In this document: positions 33,623-44,417 of the stretch, one piece after another
Position numbering within the stretch: the first letter of the stretch is position 1
How the letters are laid out: every line of letters starts with the position of its first letter
NCBI GenBank assembly: GCA_029245345.1
Contig: JAQWPM010000012.1
Location: 1-64,000, forward strand
From: Longimicrobiales bacterium
GTDB taxonomy: Bacteria; Gemmatimonadota; Gemmatimonadetes; Longimicrobiales; Gaopeijiaceae
Direction of reading: 5' to 3'
Length of the DNA: 64,000 bases
Notes under the pieces: model-generated
The model's input: the letters and a program-made list of their open reading frames with translations, nothing else
Told to the model about the DNA's origin: nothing
Database searches by the model: none
Made by a program: the position numbers and the translations under genes

Positions 33623-36600
33623 CTAGTATCCCCACTCTCGGAAAATGAAGACTCCGAGGATCTGGGACGGCGCGATACCCAACCCGCTCAGCCCGATGCT
33701 ACCACTCCTCAGGAATCGATCCTCAAAGAACCCTTCGACGGTGTAGTCGTCGTTCAGAGCCCACTCTAGTCGAGCACCTCCGAAGGGGCTCCCGCCGCTC
33801 TGCCGAGCCTGCAGCGGACGGAAGACCAAGACGATAAAGGCGTCCTGCCCCACGTACTGTCCGATCTCGATCTGTGAGTTCGTGATCCCGGAGGCGAATC
33901 CAACGTTGCCAGCCTGAGTGATCGACAAATAGTCCACACCGATTCCCTGCGAGAGGGCGGCACCAAGCTGACTCGCCACGGCGCCGGACACGAGGGTCGT
34001 AATGGCACCGGTGGCCGCGCCGGCCACTGACCCAGCTGCTCCCGCCAAGAAGCTCTGCTGACCCGTAGCCAACTCGGAACTCGACCGGCCGAAAATCAGG
34101 TAGCTGATGAGGTCGGACTCAGCCACGCCCGCCTCTTCCGTGGCAAGCGTAACTCTCGGAAGTGTGAGCGTTCCCTCCACGGTCGCGTTTACCTCGAGCG
34201 CCTCCACGAACCGGCGTCGAATCCTACTCATCGCTTGGATGTCGAGCACGGGATTTACACCGGGGATCCCCGCAAAACCAACGGTTCCACCGGTCACGTC
34301 GAAGGTGCGTCCGAGCACAGAATACGATCCCCGAAGAGCTTCCAGCTCCCCAACGAGGACGATGTCTCTCTGGATGCGATCGTACCGCACAAACAGATCA
34401 CCACCCATCTCAATGGACATTTCCTCTGACCGCATCCACGTATCGCGCGGGACCGAGAGATCGACTTCCACAGTGAGACTCTGTAGAAAGGGGTTCTGGA
34501 TATCCCGAATGAGTGATTGGGTCTCGAAAACAGTCGTGTCTGCTCCAAACAGCCTCGGATCGGACAAGTCGACAACTTCCGCGTTCCGCGCGAACTCGTT
34601 CACGAAGAGTGTGCCCGCATCCACTTGCAGGGCCCCGGTCACCCGAGGTCTCCCGAAGGGGCCCCTGAGCAAGAGGTCGCCGCTGATCCTGCCCTCCATG
34701 TCGAGTCGATTGACCGCTTGGAAGTTGGAAAAGGCAAACGAGAGATCGAGTCCAGGATTGCGGAGTGGAACCAGCGTGACTGTTCCGCTCACCGTGGACT
34801 GTCCGGTTGCCGAGGAACTGAGATCGACGGTCACCGTGCGATCCGGATTCAGCGTCAGCGCACCAGTCACGTCAGCGTGGCGCACGCCGAGCGCGTCAAT
34901 GGACCAGGCTCCTCCGGCGAGCGTCATCTCGCCATCGGGCCGAGGGGCGTCGAGCGTGCCTCTCACGGTCACCGAACCATCGACGATCCCCACTACATCC
35001 TCGAGGACCTGGAAGTACGCCAACGCCAGGGAAGCATCCAACGAGTCGGCGCGCACGGCCAGGTCCATCACCCTTGGAGGCGTGCGGTCCAAGACCTCGC
35101 TCAACGCGAGATCCAACGGCACGCGCCCGCTCACGGCGAAGACCTCGTGATCGCCCGACCAGGCACTCGTCGCCACCTGCGCCTCCTGGCCAGCGTATGT
35201 CAGTTCACCGGCCAACCGTGACAGTTGGACATCCTGAAGCACCGGGTCCTCGATGGCCCACTGAGCCGAGATCGCGGGATCCTCAGCGACCCCATCTACA
35301 GACAACGTGAAGTCGGCGTGTCCACCGCCGGTCCAGTCGTCCATTTCCAGCATGCGGGCGACCCGCCCGAGGTGAAGGCCCTCTACGACCAGGTCGAAAT
35401 CCGACGTTCCACTGCGAGACAGACTCCCCGCAGCGGTCAAGCGCATGGGGTCATCGCCGGGTCGTGTGATTTCCAGATCATCCACAACTAGGGATGTTCG
35501 ATCCCACCTCAGCTCCGTGGGGCGAGCCAGCGAGTACACGAGGGAGTCGACGCTCGCCGTTACCTCATCGAGGGCAAGTCCCCCACCAAGCGAATCGAAA
35601 GCGAATCGCCCACGTCCTTGGATCTCCTCACCAGGGCCACGAACCACATCCAAAAACGCCGCTCCAGCTCTCGAGATCATGTCTCCATCAAAATGGGCAG
35701 ACGTGAACGATCGACCTTCCCACTCCACGCCATGCATATCGAGGACGACGTCCCACGCGCCGTCCAACGCAGGCAGGTCCCGGGCCGTCATCCGGAGGTG
35801 CGCACTGTCGGCTTGGTTGTGACCGTAGATGGCTTGGCGGACGTCCATGGTGAGTTCTACGTTGAGCGCGTCCACCGAGCCCACGAGTCGCACACTACCG
35901 TTCGCCACACCGTGCATACGCACGTCGATCGTGTCTGGCAAAGCATCGACTTCTACGCCGTCCCATGCCAAGAGGGTGGTCTCGATCGCGGTTAGCGTGT
36001 CCTTGGCGATCACGGTGTCCCCCAGCAACAAAGGCCGGAGTCCGGCGAGCGATTCGGTCGAGAAATCGAGGTGCGCCTCGCCGTCCAGCGGAGCTGCCAT
36101 ACCCAAGCGGCCGTTCCCTGTGAGGCGGACGCCTCCCAGAAGAGCGTCCAGGCTATCCACAGTCAGGATTCCCGCCGACGCTCTCATGTGCGCGGTGACA
36201 GTATCCACGTGCAATCCGCCGATTCGCGCCCGTGTCGACGTCAGCGTCGCCGCGGCGTCCATCGAATCCAGGCGGACCCCCCTCCCTTCCATGGACAGTC
36301 CCCCAGACCAAAACGACGGTGCAGGAAGCCGACCGGTGATCGTAGAGAGCGAGATCTCCTCCGCGGTGGCGTCGAACCGGTAGAAGGAGCCTGGCCGACG
36401 CATGTCGAACACGCCGTCGAAGAGTACACGCCCGTCTGCGGCGTCGAGGGCGGCCCTGATGCTCACGTCCCTGAGCCGTCCTTCCGCACGCCATGTCCCG
36501 GTAAGCGTCCCACCCAGGTCGACGTCCGGGCTCATCGCAGAGAACATGCCCAACGAAAGGGGAGCCAAATCCCCTTGTACGTCGAGAATCCACTCACCTG

Positions 36601-38179
36601 TATCGGTCCGGCGCACCGCCCCGCGAGCGATAGCACGCGATTCCATAAGGCCATCCGTTCGATGCGTGGCATCCGCCACGAAACGGAGCGCATCGTCCAC
36701 TCTTCCCGAGATGTCCAGATTGAGCGTGCCAGTGCCTTCCATGAGGATAGCCGGGAAGAACGCCTCGACCAGCTCGTAGTTCACCGGGTTCATCCGAGCC
36801 TCGAATCCCGAGGCTCCTGGGTTCACTCCACTAAACAACGTGCCACTGAAGTCGGCGGTGGTGGCCGCACCCCCATATCCGCTCGGGACCAGTGTCAGCC
36901 GTCCCGTCGCCACCGTTCTGGCGAGCGTCCCGTTGATGCGAACCTCCCCGCTCAACCAGCCATTGAGGGGGGCTTCTCTTGGAACCCACGGCTCGATGCG
37001 ATCGATATTGACTGGGCTGGCGGTGAGGTCCAGGTCCTCGAACACGAGTTCACGCCCGAATCGGGCCGTGCCCGTGGCAGTGAGCGTGCTCTCTTCCACC
37101 TGCATCTCGAAGTCCTGGAAGCGGACTTCGACGTCGCCGTCGACACGCACGCTCGCCGCGCCCCTGAATGAGCCCGCCGGAATGCGCGGGTCGATCCACG
37201 CGAAGTCAGTGAGATCTCCCGCTCCATCCGTTTCGGCCGCCGACTCGAAAATCCACACGTCACCGCCCTCCCGCGGCCCCACCGAGAGGTCGCCACGAAG
37301 AAGTGACCCAGGAAGTCTGAACGCCCCCGATTCCACTCTGATGCCACCCCGCCCGAAGGTGAGTTCCCCGAACGCCTCATCGACCCGGAGTGGTTCGGCG
37401 AGAATCGCAGCATCCATTGAAAGGGAAGCGAGCCTGGCTCGGAGGTATTCGTCACCCCCGCTCAAATCGAGCTCGGCGTCCTCTAAATCGAAGTCGATCG
37501 CCTCGAACGCGAGCCGGTCTAGCCGGCCCTCACCGTCAGGCGACTCGACCGTGGTCCCTCTCCCGTCTTCGCTCGCCGGGTGCAAAATCTGAACCACACC
37601 CTCACGGACCCCGATGCGCCCAAAACGGATAGGCTCTGTCGGGCCACCAGAAACACTATCGACTCCGTCGGAGTCGACTCTGGGCCGAAGCAGGCGAGTG
37701 ATGTTCACTCTCTCCTCCGAGGCGAGTCGCGAGATCTCCAGGTCGAGTCCCCACACCACGAGTGAAGACACCTCGGGGGCACCCGCGAAGAGCGCGACAG
37801 GGGAATACCGGAGTTGAATGGAGTCCGCAGTGAGGAGTCGTCGATGGTTCTCGGCCGTAAGTGTCACGTTCGTCAGCGTTGCGCCCGTAAGGAGCGTGCC
37901 GCTCCGCACACCCTGCACTTCGAGTGTGCCGAGCAGTGCGTCCTCCGCACGGCTGAGGACCCCGTCCAGTAGCATTCGTTGGCCTCGCCCGCTCTGCACC
38001 ATCACTGTCGCGAACAGCAAAACGCTCAACACACCAGCACCAGCCCAACGCATCACCCGCCGTGCGGCCTCACGCTTGCGACCCCGGCGTCGCAGCACGG
38101 GGTCGCCGCTTTCCGAGCCGGCTTCGGGCTGCGAGATCTCCGGCGCACCCGCCACCGGTTCCTCGTGCTCCGAACCCAC
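33623..38179 (-). CDS. tamB: TamB-like translocation/assembly protein (DUF490)
   Basis: TamB-type proteins are long beta-taco lipid conduits anchored in the inner membrane and spanning the periplasm; they aid outer-membrane protein and phospholipid transport. An N-terminal cytosolic tail ([18 protein letters not shown]) precedes one membrane helix ([16 protein letters not shown]). Some 1100 residues of repetitive beta structure with AsmA-like segments follow. The C-terminal DUF490 domain contains [40 protein letters not shown] and [12 protein letters not shown], and the protein ends FIFREWGY, an aromatic barrel-insertion-type end. At 1518 residues it is of usual size. Its start overlaps the tamA stop by one base (TGATG). 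Confidence 0.92.
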   Translation of the reverse strand: MGSEHEEPVAGAPEISQPEAGSESGDPVLRRRGRKREAARRVMRWAGAGVLSVLLFATVMVQSGRGQRMLLDGVLSRAEDALLGTLEVQGVRSGTLLTGATLTNVTLTAENHRRLLTADSIQLRYSPVALFAGAPEVSSLVVWGLDLEISRLASEERVNITRLLRPRVDSDGVDSVSGGPTEPIRFGRIGVREGVVQILHPASEDGRGTTVESPDGEGRLDRLAFEAIDFDLEDAELDLSGGDEYLRARLASLSMDAAILAEPLRVDEAFGELTFGRGGIRVESGAFRLPGSLLRGDLSVGPREGGDVWIFESAAETDGAGDLTDFAWIDPRIPAGSFRGAASVRVDGDVEVRFQDFEMQVEESTLTATGTARFGRELVFEDLDLTASPVNIDRIEPWVPREAPLNGWLSGEVRINGTLARTVATGRLTLVPSGYGGAATTADFSGTLFSGVNPGASGFEARMNPVNYELVEAFFPAILMEGTGTLNLDISGRVDDALRFVADATHRTDGLMESRAIARGAVRRTDTGEWILDVQGDLAPLSLGMFSAMSPDVDLGGTLTGTWRAEGRLRDVSIRAALDAADGRVLFDGVFDMRRPGSFYRFDATAEEISLSTITGRLPAPSFWSGGLSMEGRGVRLDSMDAAATLTSTRARIGGLHVDTVTAHMRASAGILTVDSLDALLGGVRLTGNGRLGMAAPLDGEAHLDFSTESLAGLRPLLLGDTVIAKDTLTAIETTLLAWDGVEVDALPDTIDVRMHGVANGSVRLVGSVDALNVELTMDVRQAIYGHNQADSAHLRMTARDLPALDGAWDVVLDMHGVEWEGRSFTSAHFDGDMISRAGAAFLDVVRGPGEEIQGRGRFAFDSLGGGLALDEVTASVDSLVYSLARPTELRWDRTSLVVDDLEITRPGDDPMRLTAAGSLSRSGTSDFDLVVEGLHLGRVARMLEMDDWTGGGHADFTLSVDGVAEDPAISAQWAIEDPVLQDVQLSRLAGELTYAGQEAQVATSAWSGDHEVFAVSGRVPLDLALSEVLDRTPPRVMDLAVRADSLDASLALAYFQVLEDVVGIVDGSVTVRGTLDAPRPDGEMTLAGGAWSIDALGVRHADVTGALTLNPDRTVTVDLSSSATGQSTVSGTVTLVPLRNPGLDLSFAFSNFQAVNRLDMEGRISGDLLLRGPFGRPRVTGALQVDAGTLFVNEFARNAEVVDLSDPRLFGADTTVFETQSLIRDIQNPFLQSLTVEVDLSVPRDTWMRSEEMSIEMGGDLFVRYDRIQRDIVLVGELEALRGSYSVLGRTFDVTGGTVGFAGIPGVNPVLDIQAMSRIRRRFVEALEVNATVEGTLTLPRVTLATEEAGVAESDLISYLIFGRSSSELATGQQSFLAGAAGSVAGAATGAITTLVSGAVASQLGAALSQGIGVDYLSITQAGNVGFASGITNSQIEIGQYVGQDAFIVLVFRPLQARQSGGSPFGGARLEWALNDDYTVEGFFEDRFLRSGSIGLSGLGIAPSQILGVFIFREWGY

Positions 38180-40419
38180 TAGAAGGCCTGTCCGATGGAG
38201 ATGTGGAGTTGAAAACGCCTGAGCGACCAGGAGGAGGAGTGCCCGAAGAGCACCGTCGGAGTGAGCAGCGCGATGTTCTTCGTCCTTACATAAGGCGCAA
38301 AAACCCCGTTGATGCTGAGCTTCGCTTCTTCGTTGTCCACGCTCGGGTCGAACGGCCTGATCTGTGACGTCACTACGGAGAGCGCCTGCCCGCCGCGAAA
38401 ACGATACGCCACGTCGACCCGGATTGGGCCGATGGGGCTCAGGTAACGCACGCCGGCGCCCGGAGTGATTTCGAGATCGGCAAGCGCCGCACGCTCTTTG
38501 ACGGCCCAGACCTGCCCTACATCGGCAAAAACCACGCCTTCGAATGAGCTTGAGATCCCGAAGCGGATGTCGAGATTGGCTTCCAGAAGTCGCGTCCCGC
38601 CCGTGGGGCGCGGGATGAAGCCGGCGTCTCCAAGCGGTGTGGCATCACACGACAGGTCCATGACCTGGGCTGGTGTGCATGCGGCGGTAACACTCGTGCT
38701 GCTCACAGTCATGAGACGCACCGGATCCAACACTTGAAGGACGCGAGGTCCCAGTCTGCTCTGTGCGAACCCTCTAACGGAGTTCGCACCCCCTGCATAA
38801 AAGCGCTTTTCGGGCTGTACGATGTCGACTGCGTCCCCTCCACGCACCAATTCGCTGAAGGGGCCCGCGCCTACCCACCCACCCCGAATCCGCGCTGCGA
38901 CAACTCCCGATCCAAACGCGTTATAGGTCGCGGCCTCGGCTAAGAACCGATCGTAGCGGAAGTTGGATCCGGTCCAGCCCGCCGCGTGCTCCAGGTCCAA
39001 CGCGAGTGAATACCCTCGGGTGGGGTTCAGCGGATTGTTCGCGAGATTGCGCGAGAAGCTGATCCCAATGGGAGCGATCATGTTTACGTCGTCGAGGATG
39101 TCGATGTCCTCGGGCGTGCACACCAAGAAGCCCGTGCAGAACAAGAGCTCCGCAGCTTCGAGCCGAGACAGCTCAGGCCGATAGGAGATCGTAAGCGACG
39201 TCTGCGGACCAATCGCACGAGTCAACGCCACCTGCAGGCCCACAGCTTGGCGGACAAAGACGTCCGGCAGACTCTGTCTCTCACCAAAGACCGAGGCGAC
39301 AAATGAATTGCGCGTCGAAAAGATCCAGGGCTGCGCAAAGTCTATCGAGGCCAGCCAGTTCAACTCGCCGAATTCTTCCTTGCCCGCCTGTGGGCAAAGG
39401 ATGTCCCTGAACTGCGGCGTGAGAAGGTTCGACACGCGCGCACGGGCCTGAAGGATCCGGCCACCTCCCCTGAAGTTCCGAGCCGTCCAGCGGGTCTCCA
39501 GATCGAAACACTCTGCGTTACTCAGGCCAGCGCCATATCGGACCCGGTACTCATCACCCTCGGTGACATCCACTCGAACCGGAATCACCGAGTCTGTGGC
39601 GTTCGCGAAGTCAGGCTGGACCGTCGCACTGCGCATGATGTCGAGGCCGAAGAGCCGCGACTGACTCTCGAACAGTTCGGCACCGCGATATAGATCTCCT
39701 TCACGGAACTCGAGCGTGTTGCGGATCGTGGCGTCGCTCAGAGACTCGTTGCCGAAAATCTCGACTGGCCCGTAGTACGCGCGCGTTCCCACCTCGACGG
39801 AGTATGTCACTTCCGCACCGTACGGGTCGTCGGCCGGAATCCTGAAGCGACGGAATACCTCTACCCGAGCATATCCTCTGTTCGCGAGCCGATTCTGAAG
39901 CGAATCCCGAGTCGCCTCAAGGGCGATCTGGCTCAAGCGGTCACCAGGCAGAAGAGGCAGGGTCGCGGTGATCTCGGGGTCATTGAAGCCCTCGACACCC
40001 TCTACGGAAATGCTTCTTACCAAGACTGGTTGTCCTTCGACCACGAGAAACGACACCTCTGCCGTTCCCTCCTCATGCATGGTTCGGGCCGTATCTACCG
40101 TCGCTTCTCGGAATCCGCGGATCTGGTACCACACCTGAAGACGCAGCCGGTCCAGCGGAATCTGCCGCTCCTGCAAGTAGAACTCTTGCAGGGCAAAGTC
40201 CGCTCCGGCCCAGCAAAAGGGGGAAAAGATCGCCGAACGGCACTCGGTCTCTCGGGTGACGATGGCCCGCGCCAGGGAATCTCTGGGGAACGACTCGTTC
40301 CCTTCGAAACGGACGGAAACCACTTCTGTACGACCGATTTGTGCAGAACCGGTGGCGGGACAAACGGCGGCCGCCACCAATACCCCCAGGCAAACGAGCA
40401 CGGGGCTGAACCGGGACAC
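38179..40419 (-). CDS. Omp85-family outer-membrane assembly factor (TamA/BamA-like)
   Basis: A signal peptide (LVCLGVLVAAAVCPATGSAQ) leads into POTRA domains: VVSVRFEGNESFPRDSLARA, VRSISVEGVEGFNDPEIT and YGPVEIFGNESLSDATIRNT. A 16-strand Omp85 barrel follows. Its hallmark GGANSVRGFAQSRLGPRVL (VRGF/Y loop motif) is near residue 560 and GPIRVDVAYRF is near 690. The last residues FQLHISIGQAF form a C-terminal insertion signal ending in Phe. 746 residues. It inserts proteins into the outer membrane; coupling to tamB favours TamA, although the extra POTRA units are also compatible with BamA. A small membrane-protein gene ends 2 bp upstream. Confidence 0.9.
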   Translation of the reverse strand: MSRFSPVLVCLGVLVAAAVCPATGSAQIGRTEVVSVRFEGNESFPRDSLARAIVTRETECRSAIFSPFCWAGADFALQEFYLQERQIPLDRLRLQVWYQIRGFREATVDTARTMHEEGTAEVSFLVVEGQPVLVRSISVEGVEGFNDPEITATLPLLPGDRLSQIALEATRDSLQNRLANRGYARVEVFRRFRIPADDPYGAEVTYSVEVGTRAYYGPVEIFGNESLSDATIRNTLEFREGDLYRGAELFESQSRLFGLDIMRSATVQPDFANATDSVIPVRVDVTEGDEYRVRYGAGLSNAECFDLETRWTARNFRGGGRILQARARVSNLLTPQFRDILCPQAGKEEFGELNWLASIDFAQPWIFSTRNSFVASVFGERQSLPDVFVRQAVGLQVALTRAIGPQTSLTISYRPELSRLEAAELLFCTGFLVCTPEDIDILDDVNMIAPIGISFSRNLANNPLNPTRGYSLALDLEHAAGWTGSNFRYDRFLAEAATYNAFGSGVVAARIRGGWVGAGPFSELVRGGDAVDIVQPEKRFYAGGANSVRGFAQSRLGPRVLQVLDPVRLMTVSSTSVTAACTPAQVMDLSCDATPLGDAGFIPRPTGGTRLLEANLDIRFGISSSFEGVVFADVGQVWAVKERAALADLEITPGAGVRYLSPIGPIRVDVAYRFRGGQALSVVTSQIRPFDPSVDNEEAKLSINGVFAPYVRTKNIALLTPTVLFGHSSSWSLRRFQLHISIGQAF

Positions 40420-40421
40420 GA

Positions 40422-40604
40422 TCAGTCGTCCCCGAATCGGGGTAGGTCCACCCGCTCGGCGATCTCCGTTCGTACGGGCTCACGAGCGAGTAACATCCGA
40501 GCGAAGTAGAACGTCACTACGCCCACTCCAGCCGCGATCGCCGAGGACACAGCAGCTGCACGTACGTTCTCAGAACGGGTCGGCCGGTTCCTCAGGTAGC
40601 GCAC
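40422..40604 (-). CDS. Small single-span membrane protein, unknown
   Basis: Sixty residues: a basic start (MRYLRNRPTRSENVRAA), one hydrophobic helix (VSSAIAAGVGVVTFYFARML) and an acidic, soluble end (REPVRTEIAERVDLPRFGDD). It sits 2 bp after the phosphoesterase stop and 2 bp before tamA, so it is almost certainly translated within the operon. The positive-inside rule places its C-terminus in the periplasm. No family recognised; a helper of the phosphoesterase or of the TamA/B system is possible. Confidence 0.65.
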   Translation of the reverse strand: MRYLRNRPTRSENVRAAAVSSAIAAGVGVVTFYFARMLLAREPVRTEIAERVDLPRFGDD

Positions 40605-40606
40605 GC

Positions 40607-41461
40607 TTAGTCCTCCTGGGGGAACGCCCCGGGGTACGCGGTCTTCATCGGCGTACCCGGACGCGGAACAGAAACCGTCTCACCTGGCTCGAACGCGCTC
40701 CCATGGGACTCGAAGAAATGAGGCGTTACTTCGATCGTGTCCTCGAGCACCTTCACGATGTTGCAGCTGTTCTTGCGGTGTTCGGGTCCACGCCCCCGGC
40801 GAGAGGTGGTCGTACCGGTGTGGATCAGCGGAACGCCCGCCCGGTCACCCGGGATCACATCGCGCGACGAGGCAATCAAGGTCTGATGGATGTGCCCGCT
40901 CAGCACGACATCCACCTGCATGTCTTCGATCTCCTGGAGGATCTTCCGCCCGCCAGGTAGGGGTGCGCCCCCCTCGCCATCTGGCGGAGACACAAAATGA
41001 TGGTGAACCACCAAGACCCGCGGCCCCCCAGGAGGGACTTCATCGAACGCTTTTCGCGCGAAGGCGAGTTGATGCCTCTGAATTCGCCCATTTACGATCG
41101 CGCGGTACGGGCTGGCCGAGTTCAATCCGACGATCATCGACCCAGCGACCCGCACGACGGAATCCACATCCCGTGGGATGTGATGCCGCCAGCGCCAGAA
41201 CGGCGTGACCGCCCGCTCCCAGATACGATAGAGCGGCACGTCGTGGTTCCCAGGTGTCACCACGAGGGGAACCCTAGGCAGTCGCTCTAGGAAATCCCAG
41301 GCGGCCTTGAATTCGCGAGGCTTCGCACGCTGCGTAAGGTCGCCCGAAACCACAATCAGATCCGGCATCACTTCGAAGGCGAGACTACGGAAAGCATCTC
41401 CCGCTCTCGGGCGAAATGGCTTCCCGAACTGCAAGTCGGAGGCGTGAAGAATGGTCAGCAC
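40607..41461 (-). CDS. Calcineurin-like metallophosphoesterase
   Basis: A binuclear-metal phosphoesterase of 284 residues. Its motifs are SDLQFGKP (first motif, Gln in place of the usual His), VVSGDLTQRAKPREF (GDLT), VTPGNHDVP (GNHD), VLVVHHHFVSPP and LSGHIHQTL (GHxH). Relatives include CpdA/Icc-type cyclic-nucleotide phosphodiesterases and LpxH-like enzymes; the sequence does not decide the substrate. It lies between lgt and the tamA/tamB pair in an unbroken minus-strand series. Confidence 0.88.
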   Translation of the reverse strand: MLTILHASDLQFGKPFRPRAGDAFRSLAFEVMPDLIVVSGDLTQRAKPREFKAAWDFLERLPRVPLVVTPGNHDVPLYRIWERAVTPFWRWRHHIPRDVDSVVRVAGSMIVGLNSASPYRAIVNGRIQRHQLAFARKAFDEVPPGGPRVLVVHHHFVSPPDGEGGAPLPGGRKILQEIEDMQVDVVLSGHIHQTLIASSRDVIPGDRAGVPLIHTGTTTSRRGRGPEHRKNSCNIVKVLEDTIEVTPHFFESHGSAFEPGETVSVPRPGTPMKTAYPGAFPQED

Positions 41462-41469
41462 AGCGCGTC

Positions 41470-42312
41470 CTAGGCTGCGGCCTCAGCGGGCCGGCCCAGC
41501 TTCGTCATACCGTAGATGCCCACCCCGATGATTCCCAGCGAGATGATCTGAGCCAAGGTAAGGACTCCGAAGAACCGATCGTCCTTGGCCCGCAAGAACT
41601 CGACCAGGAATCGTTCCGCGCCCGCGAAACCCAACCAGAGCATGAACAGCCATCCCGCGTTGTGCTTATGGCGCCGAATCTTCCACAAAAAGAAGAACAC
41701 CGCCGTGCTGATCCCGACCTCGTACAACTGGGTCGGATGTACCGGCAGTACCTGTCCGTATTTCTCGACTAAAGCCGGATCGACGGAGATCCCAAGCGCC
41801 TCGATGTTCGAGACGGTGGTCGCCGGGTAACCCTTTGGGAAGGCGATACCGACCCAAGAATCAGTCGGAACACCCCAATCATCACCTACGAGGAAGCAAC
41901 CCATCCGGCCCACGCCGTAGGCCATCGCCAGCCCTGGAGCGACCACATCTGCCATGGTTGGTAGAGGCAGCTTCTGCCTGCGGATCTCCCACACGACCAA
42001 CGCCGTGGCAAGTATGAATCCGCCGTACCACACCAATCCACCACGCGACAGAATCAGCGCCGCTGGATCTGTCGCCAGTCGAGGGTAATTCAGCAGGATG
42101 TAGTAGATCTTGGCACCCAAGATTCCGCCGACGACACCCATAAAGACGAGGTCCCAAGCCTTGTCGGGATCTTCGCCAATGCGGGCCATTTCGGCACGGA
42201 TCAGATATCCGCCCGTGAGGAACGAAAAGAGCATGAACACCCCGAATGAGGTGACCGCCTCTCCGCCCATGAAGGGAACCCAGGCCGGAAATTCGAAAAT
42301 GATGGGATACAT
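41470..42312 (-). CDS. lgt: Prolipoprotein diacylglyceryl transferase
   Basis: Lgt transfers diacylglycerol to the lipobox Cys of prelipoproteins, the first step of lipoprotein maturation. About seven hydrophobic segments are visible. The Lgt signature region reads YGVGRMGCFLVGDDWGVPTD, a variant of the GRxGNF(I/V)N pattern, and the conserved HPTQLYEVG follows near residue 185. GLVWYGGFILATALVVWEIR is also family-like. 280 residues, normal length. The window has at least five Lgt clients among its own genes (3132, 19887, 22948, 24971, 26323). Confidence 0.92.
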   Translation of the reverse strand: MYPIIFEFPAWVPFMGGEAVTSFGVFMLFSFLTGGYLIRAEMARIGEDPDKAWDLVFMGVVGGILGAKIYYILLNYPRLATDPAALILSRGGLVWYGGFILATALVVWEIRRQKLPLPTMADVVAPGLAMAYGVGRMGCFLVGDDWGVPTDSWVGIAFPKGYPATTVSNIEALGISVDPALVEKYGQVLPVHPTQLYEVGISTAVFFFLWKIRRHKHNAGWLFMLWLGFAGAERFLVEFLRAKDDRFFGVLTLAQIISLGIIGVGIYGMTKLGRPAEAAA

Positions 42313-42384
42313 GAGCCTAACTTCGCGTGAGGAGGGAGTTATCGAAACAGGTAAACCGGGACATTCGGGTCAACAAATGCCCCC

Positions 42385-43434
42385 CTACCGAAGGCCAGGG
42401 AATTCGAGTCCAGCGGAGGCGGACGCATCGAAGCCGCTCACGTCACCCCTGTCATAACGAAAGCGAGCGGCCCGCGCGATCATTGCTCCATTGTCCAACG
42501 ACAACCGCGGGGACGCGTGGAACAACCGGCCATGCGCCCCGAGGCGTTCCGAAAGCGCTTCTCGAAGCCGGAGATTCGCAGCAACACCTCCTCCAATCAG
42601 TACCCGGTCGCACTGGGTCGCGTGGACGGCTCGCATTGTCTTAGAAGCGAGGACGTCGACCGCAGCTTCCTGAAAGGCAGCGGCAATGTTCGGGCGTTCG
42701 GCCCCGACACTCTGCTCATGCCCCACACGACGCGTCAAATCCACCACCGCCGTCTTGAGCCCACTGAACGAAAAGTCGAAATACGCCGCTTCATTCAGGC
42801 TTTGGTTTCTGCGGAGCATGGGGCGAGGAAGGACGTGTTTCTTGGGGTCACCAAGCACCGCCACACGCTGAATCTCAGGGCCGCCCGGATACGAGAGACC
42901 CAAGAGTTTGGCGACCTTATCGAAGGCCTCGCCAGCCGCATCATCCCTGGTCTCGCCAAGCAGTCGATAGTCACCCCATTCGGGAACATGCAACAACATG
43001 GTGTGGCCGCCTGACACCAGCAGCCCGACGAAGGGGGGCTGGGCCTCGGGGTCCTCGAGAGACGGGGCGAATAGGTGCCCCTCCATGTGGTGCACTGGCA
43101 CGAACGGGCGCCCGAGCGCGAAGGCAGCTGATTTGGCCCAGCACACACCCACGAGTAGCGCGCCAATGAGCCCCGGCCCCGCCGTCGCGCCGATGAGGTC
43201 CACCTGCTCAAGTGTTACGCCAGCCTGAGCCAAAGCCTCGTCGACCACCACGTCGATCTTCCTCAGATGCGCACGGGCCGCGATCTCAGGGATCACCCCG
43301 CCGAAAACGGCATGTTCGTCCTGCGAGAGAATCACATGCCCCAGCACGCGATTGTCACCGTCGATCACTGCAGCCGAGGTCTCGTCACACGAAGTCTCGA
43401 GACCCAGAACGAGGGGGCCGCGGGCTGTGCTCAC
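42385..43434 (-). CDS. tsaD: tRNA N6-threonylcarbamoyladenosine transferase TsaD
   Basis: TsaD is the ASKHA-fold catalytic subunit that transfers threonylcarbamoyl to A37 of ANN-decoding tRNAs. LGLETSCDETSAAVID opens the protein. The metal-binding HxxGH is HHMEGHLFAPSLE near residue 115, and LLVSGGHTMLLHV and GLSYPGGPEIQRVA are typical. The C-terminal DNGAMIARAA is present. Length 349 is normal. The start overlaps the ybbR stop by four bases (ATGA). Confidence 0.96.
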   Translation of the reverse strand: MSTARGPLVLGLETSCDETSAAVIDGDNRVLGHVILSQDEHAVFGGVIPEIAARAHLRKIDVVVDEALAQAGVTLEQVDLIGATAGPGLIGALLVGVCWAKSAAFALGRPFVPVHHMEGHLFAPSLEDPEAQPPFVGLLVSGGHTMLLHVPEWGDYRLLGETRDDAAGEAFDKVAKLLGLSYPGGPEIQRVAVLGDPKKHVLPRPMLRRNQSLNEAAYFDFSFSGLKTAVVDLTRRVGHEQSVGAERPNIAAAFQEAAVDVLASKTMRAVHATQCDRVLIGGGVAANLRLREALSERLGAHGRLFHASPRLSLDNGAMIARAARFRYDRGDVSGFDASASAGLEFPGLR

Positions 43435-44414
43435 CAGCCGCTAGCGTCCCCTCCGCCCGCTAGGTCGGCAGCCCTCCGTACCGTCACGACGTCCGTCGAC
43501 GGAACTGCGGTGACGAGATCAGGCACGCCATCGATTTGAAGCGGCACACGGCGCTCTTCTCCCGGAGCCATGCCCGTAAGCAACTCCCCCTGCACCCATA
43601 CACGTAGAAGCTCCGGCTGGATTCCGGTGACCAGCGTTCTCGCCCCCGTAACCCTGAGCTGGACCGACAGCGGGTCCACCACGACTTCAGTGCCTATCCG
43701 TTCGGTGTCTACGAAGACGGTAAGTCCGGACAACACGCGCTCGACCACTGACTCGAGTCGGACCCCTACGGTGGCCGTAGTCGGCACCAACATGACCCCA
43801 AACAAGCCCGTCGTGTCCAGAGCGACGTTGAAGACCCCGGACGCCTGAACGGCGGTGAGGTCGAAGGGGCTCAAATGCACAGAATCCAGACCTTCGATCC
43901 GGCTCCGCGGACCCCGGATTCGTACCTCACGTGGGTTGAGCCCGAGCGGGCTCGCCAAAGCCATGTTGGACGGCACAGCCCCGCGCGTGCGCAGCGCAAT
44001 GGGGAGCGTACGCGTCATCGCTCGCTCTAGAGAGACGCGGATGTTCACCGGAGAAAGCGATTCAACGGACAGGCCGCGACCTTCACCCAAACCAACCCAT
44101 TCTCGCCGAAGTGAGACGAGCGTGTCCGCGGAGTTGATCCCTTCGAGTGGGACCCGAACCGTGGTGCCTTCACGTGCGAGTCGAATGATCTCTCTAGCGG
44201 GTCCGCCTAGGCGTAGTTCAACCTGAGCAGGACTGGGAGGTGCAGCCAAAGTCCAAGCTGTATCTGCGACGGAGACGATGATGGGGATCGACGAGAATGT
44301 CTCTTGGTTTCTCGGCTCCGTTTGGACCAAGCCCCAGAGAAACACGGACAGACCGAGCGCAGCCAGCTTGAGTCGCCAATTGTGCAGAAGCACCCTGCCC
44401 GGCCGCGAAGCCAT
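43431..44414 (-). CDS. YbbR-like (CdaR-type) domain protein
   Basis: Residues 8-30 form an N-terminal membrane anchor (NWRLKLAALGLSVFLWGLVQ), the usual YbbR beginning. Three or so YbbR beta-domains follow (for example NIRVSLERAMTRTLPIALRT; PREVRIRGPRSRIEGLDSVH; DTERIGTEVVVDPLSVQLRV). In Firmicutes such a protein (CdaR) regulates the diadenylate cyclase CdaA, but no cyclase gene is in this window. It is coupled to tsaD and starts 3 bp after the thioredoxin-like gene. Confidence 0.85.
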   Translation of the reverse strand: MASRPGRVLLHNWRLKLAALGLSVFLWGLVQTEPRNQETFSSIPIIVSVADTAWTLAAPPSPAQVELRLGGPAREIIRLAREGTTVRVPLEGINSADTLVSLRREWVGLGEGRGLSVESLSPVNIRVSLERAMTRTLPIALRTRGAVPSNMALASPLGLNPREVRIRGPRSRIEGLDSVHLSPFDLTAVQASGVFNVALDTTGLFGVMLVPTTATVGVRLESVVERVLSGLTVFVDTERIGTEVVVDPLSVQLRVTGARTLVTGIQPELLRVWVQGELLTGMAPGEERRVPLQIDGVPDLVTAVPSTDVVTVRRAADLAGGGDASGW

Positions 44415-44417
44415 GTG

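Noticed and set aside
34107-35150. Plus-strand frame of 347 codons opposite tamB
   Set aside because: Ser/Thr/Arg-rich shadow of a GC-rich coding region; no start context or domain. The same holds for other frames opposite tamB.
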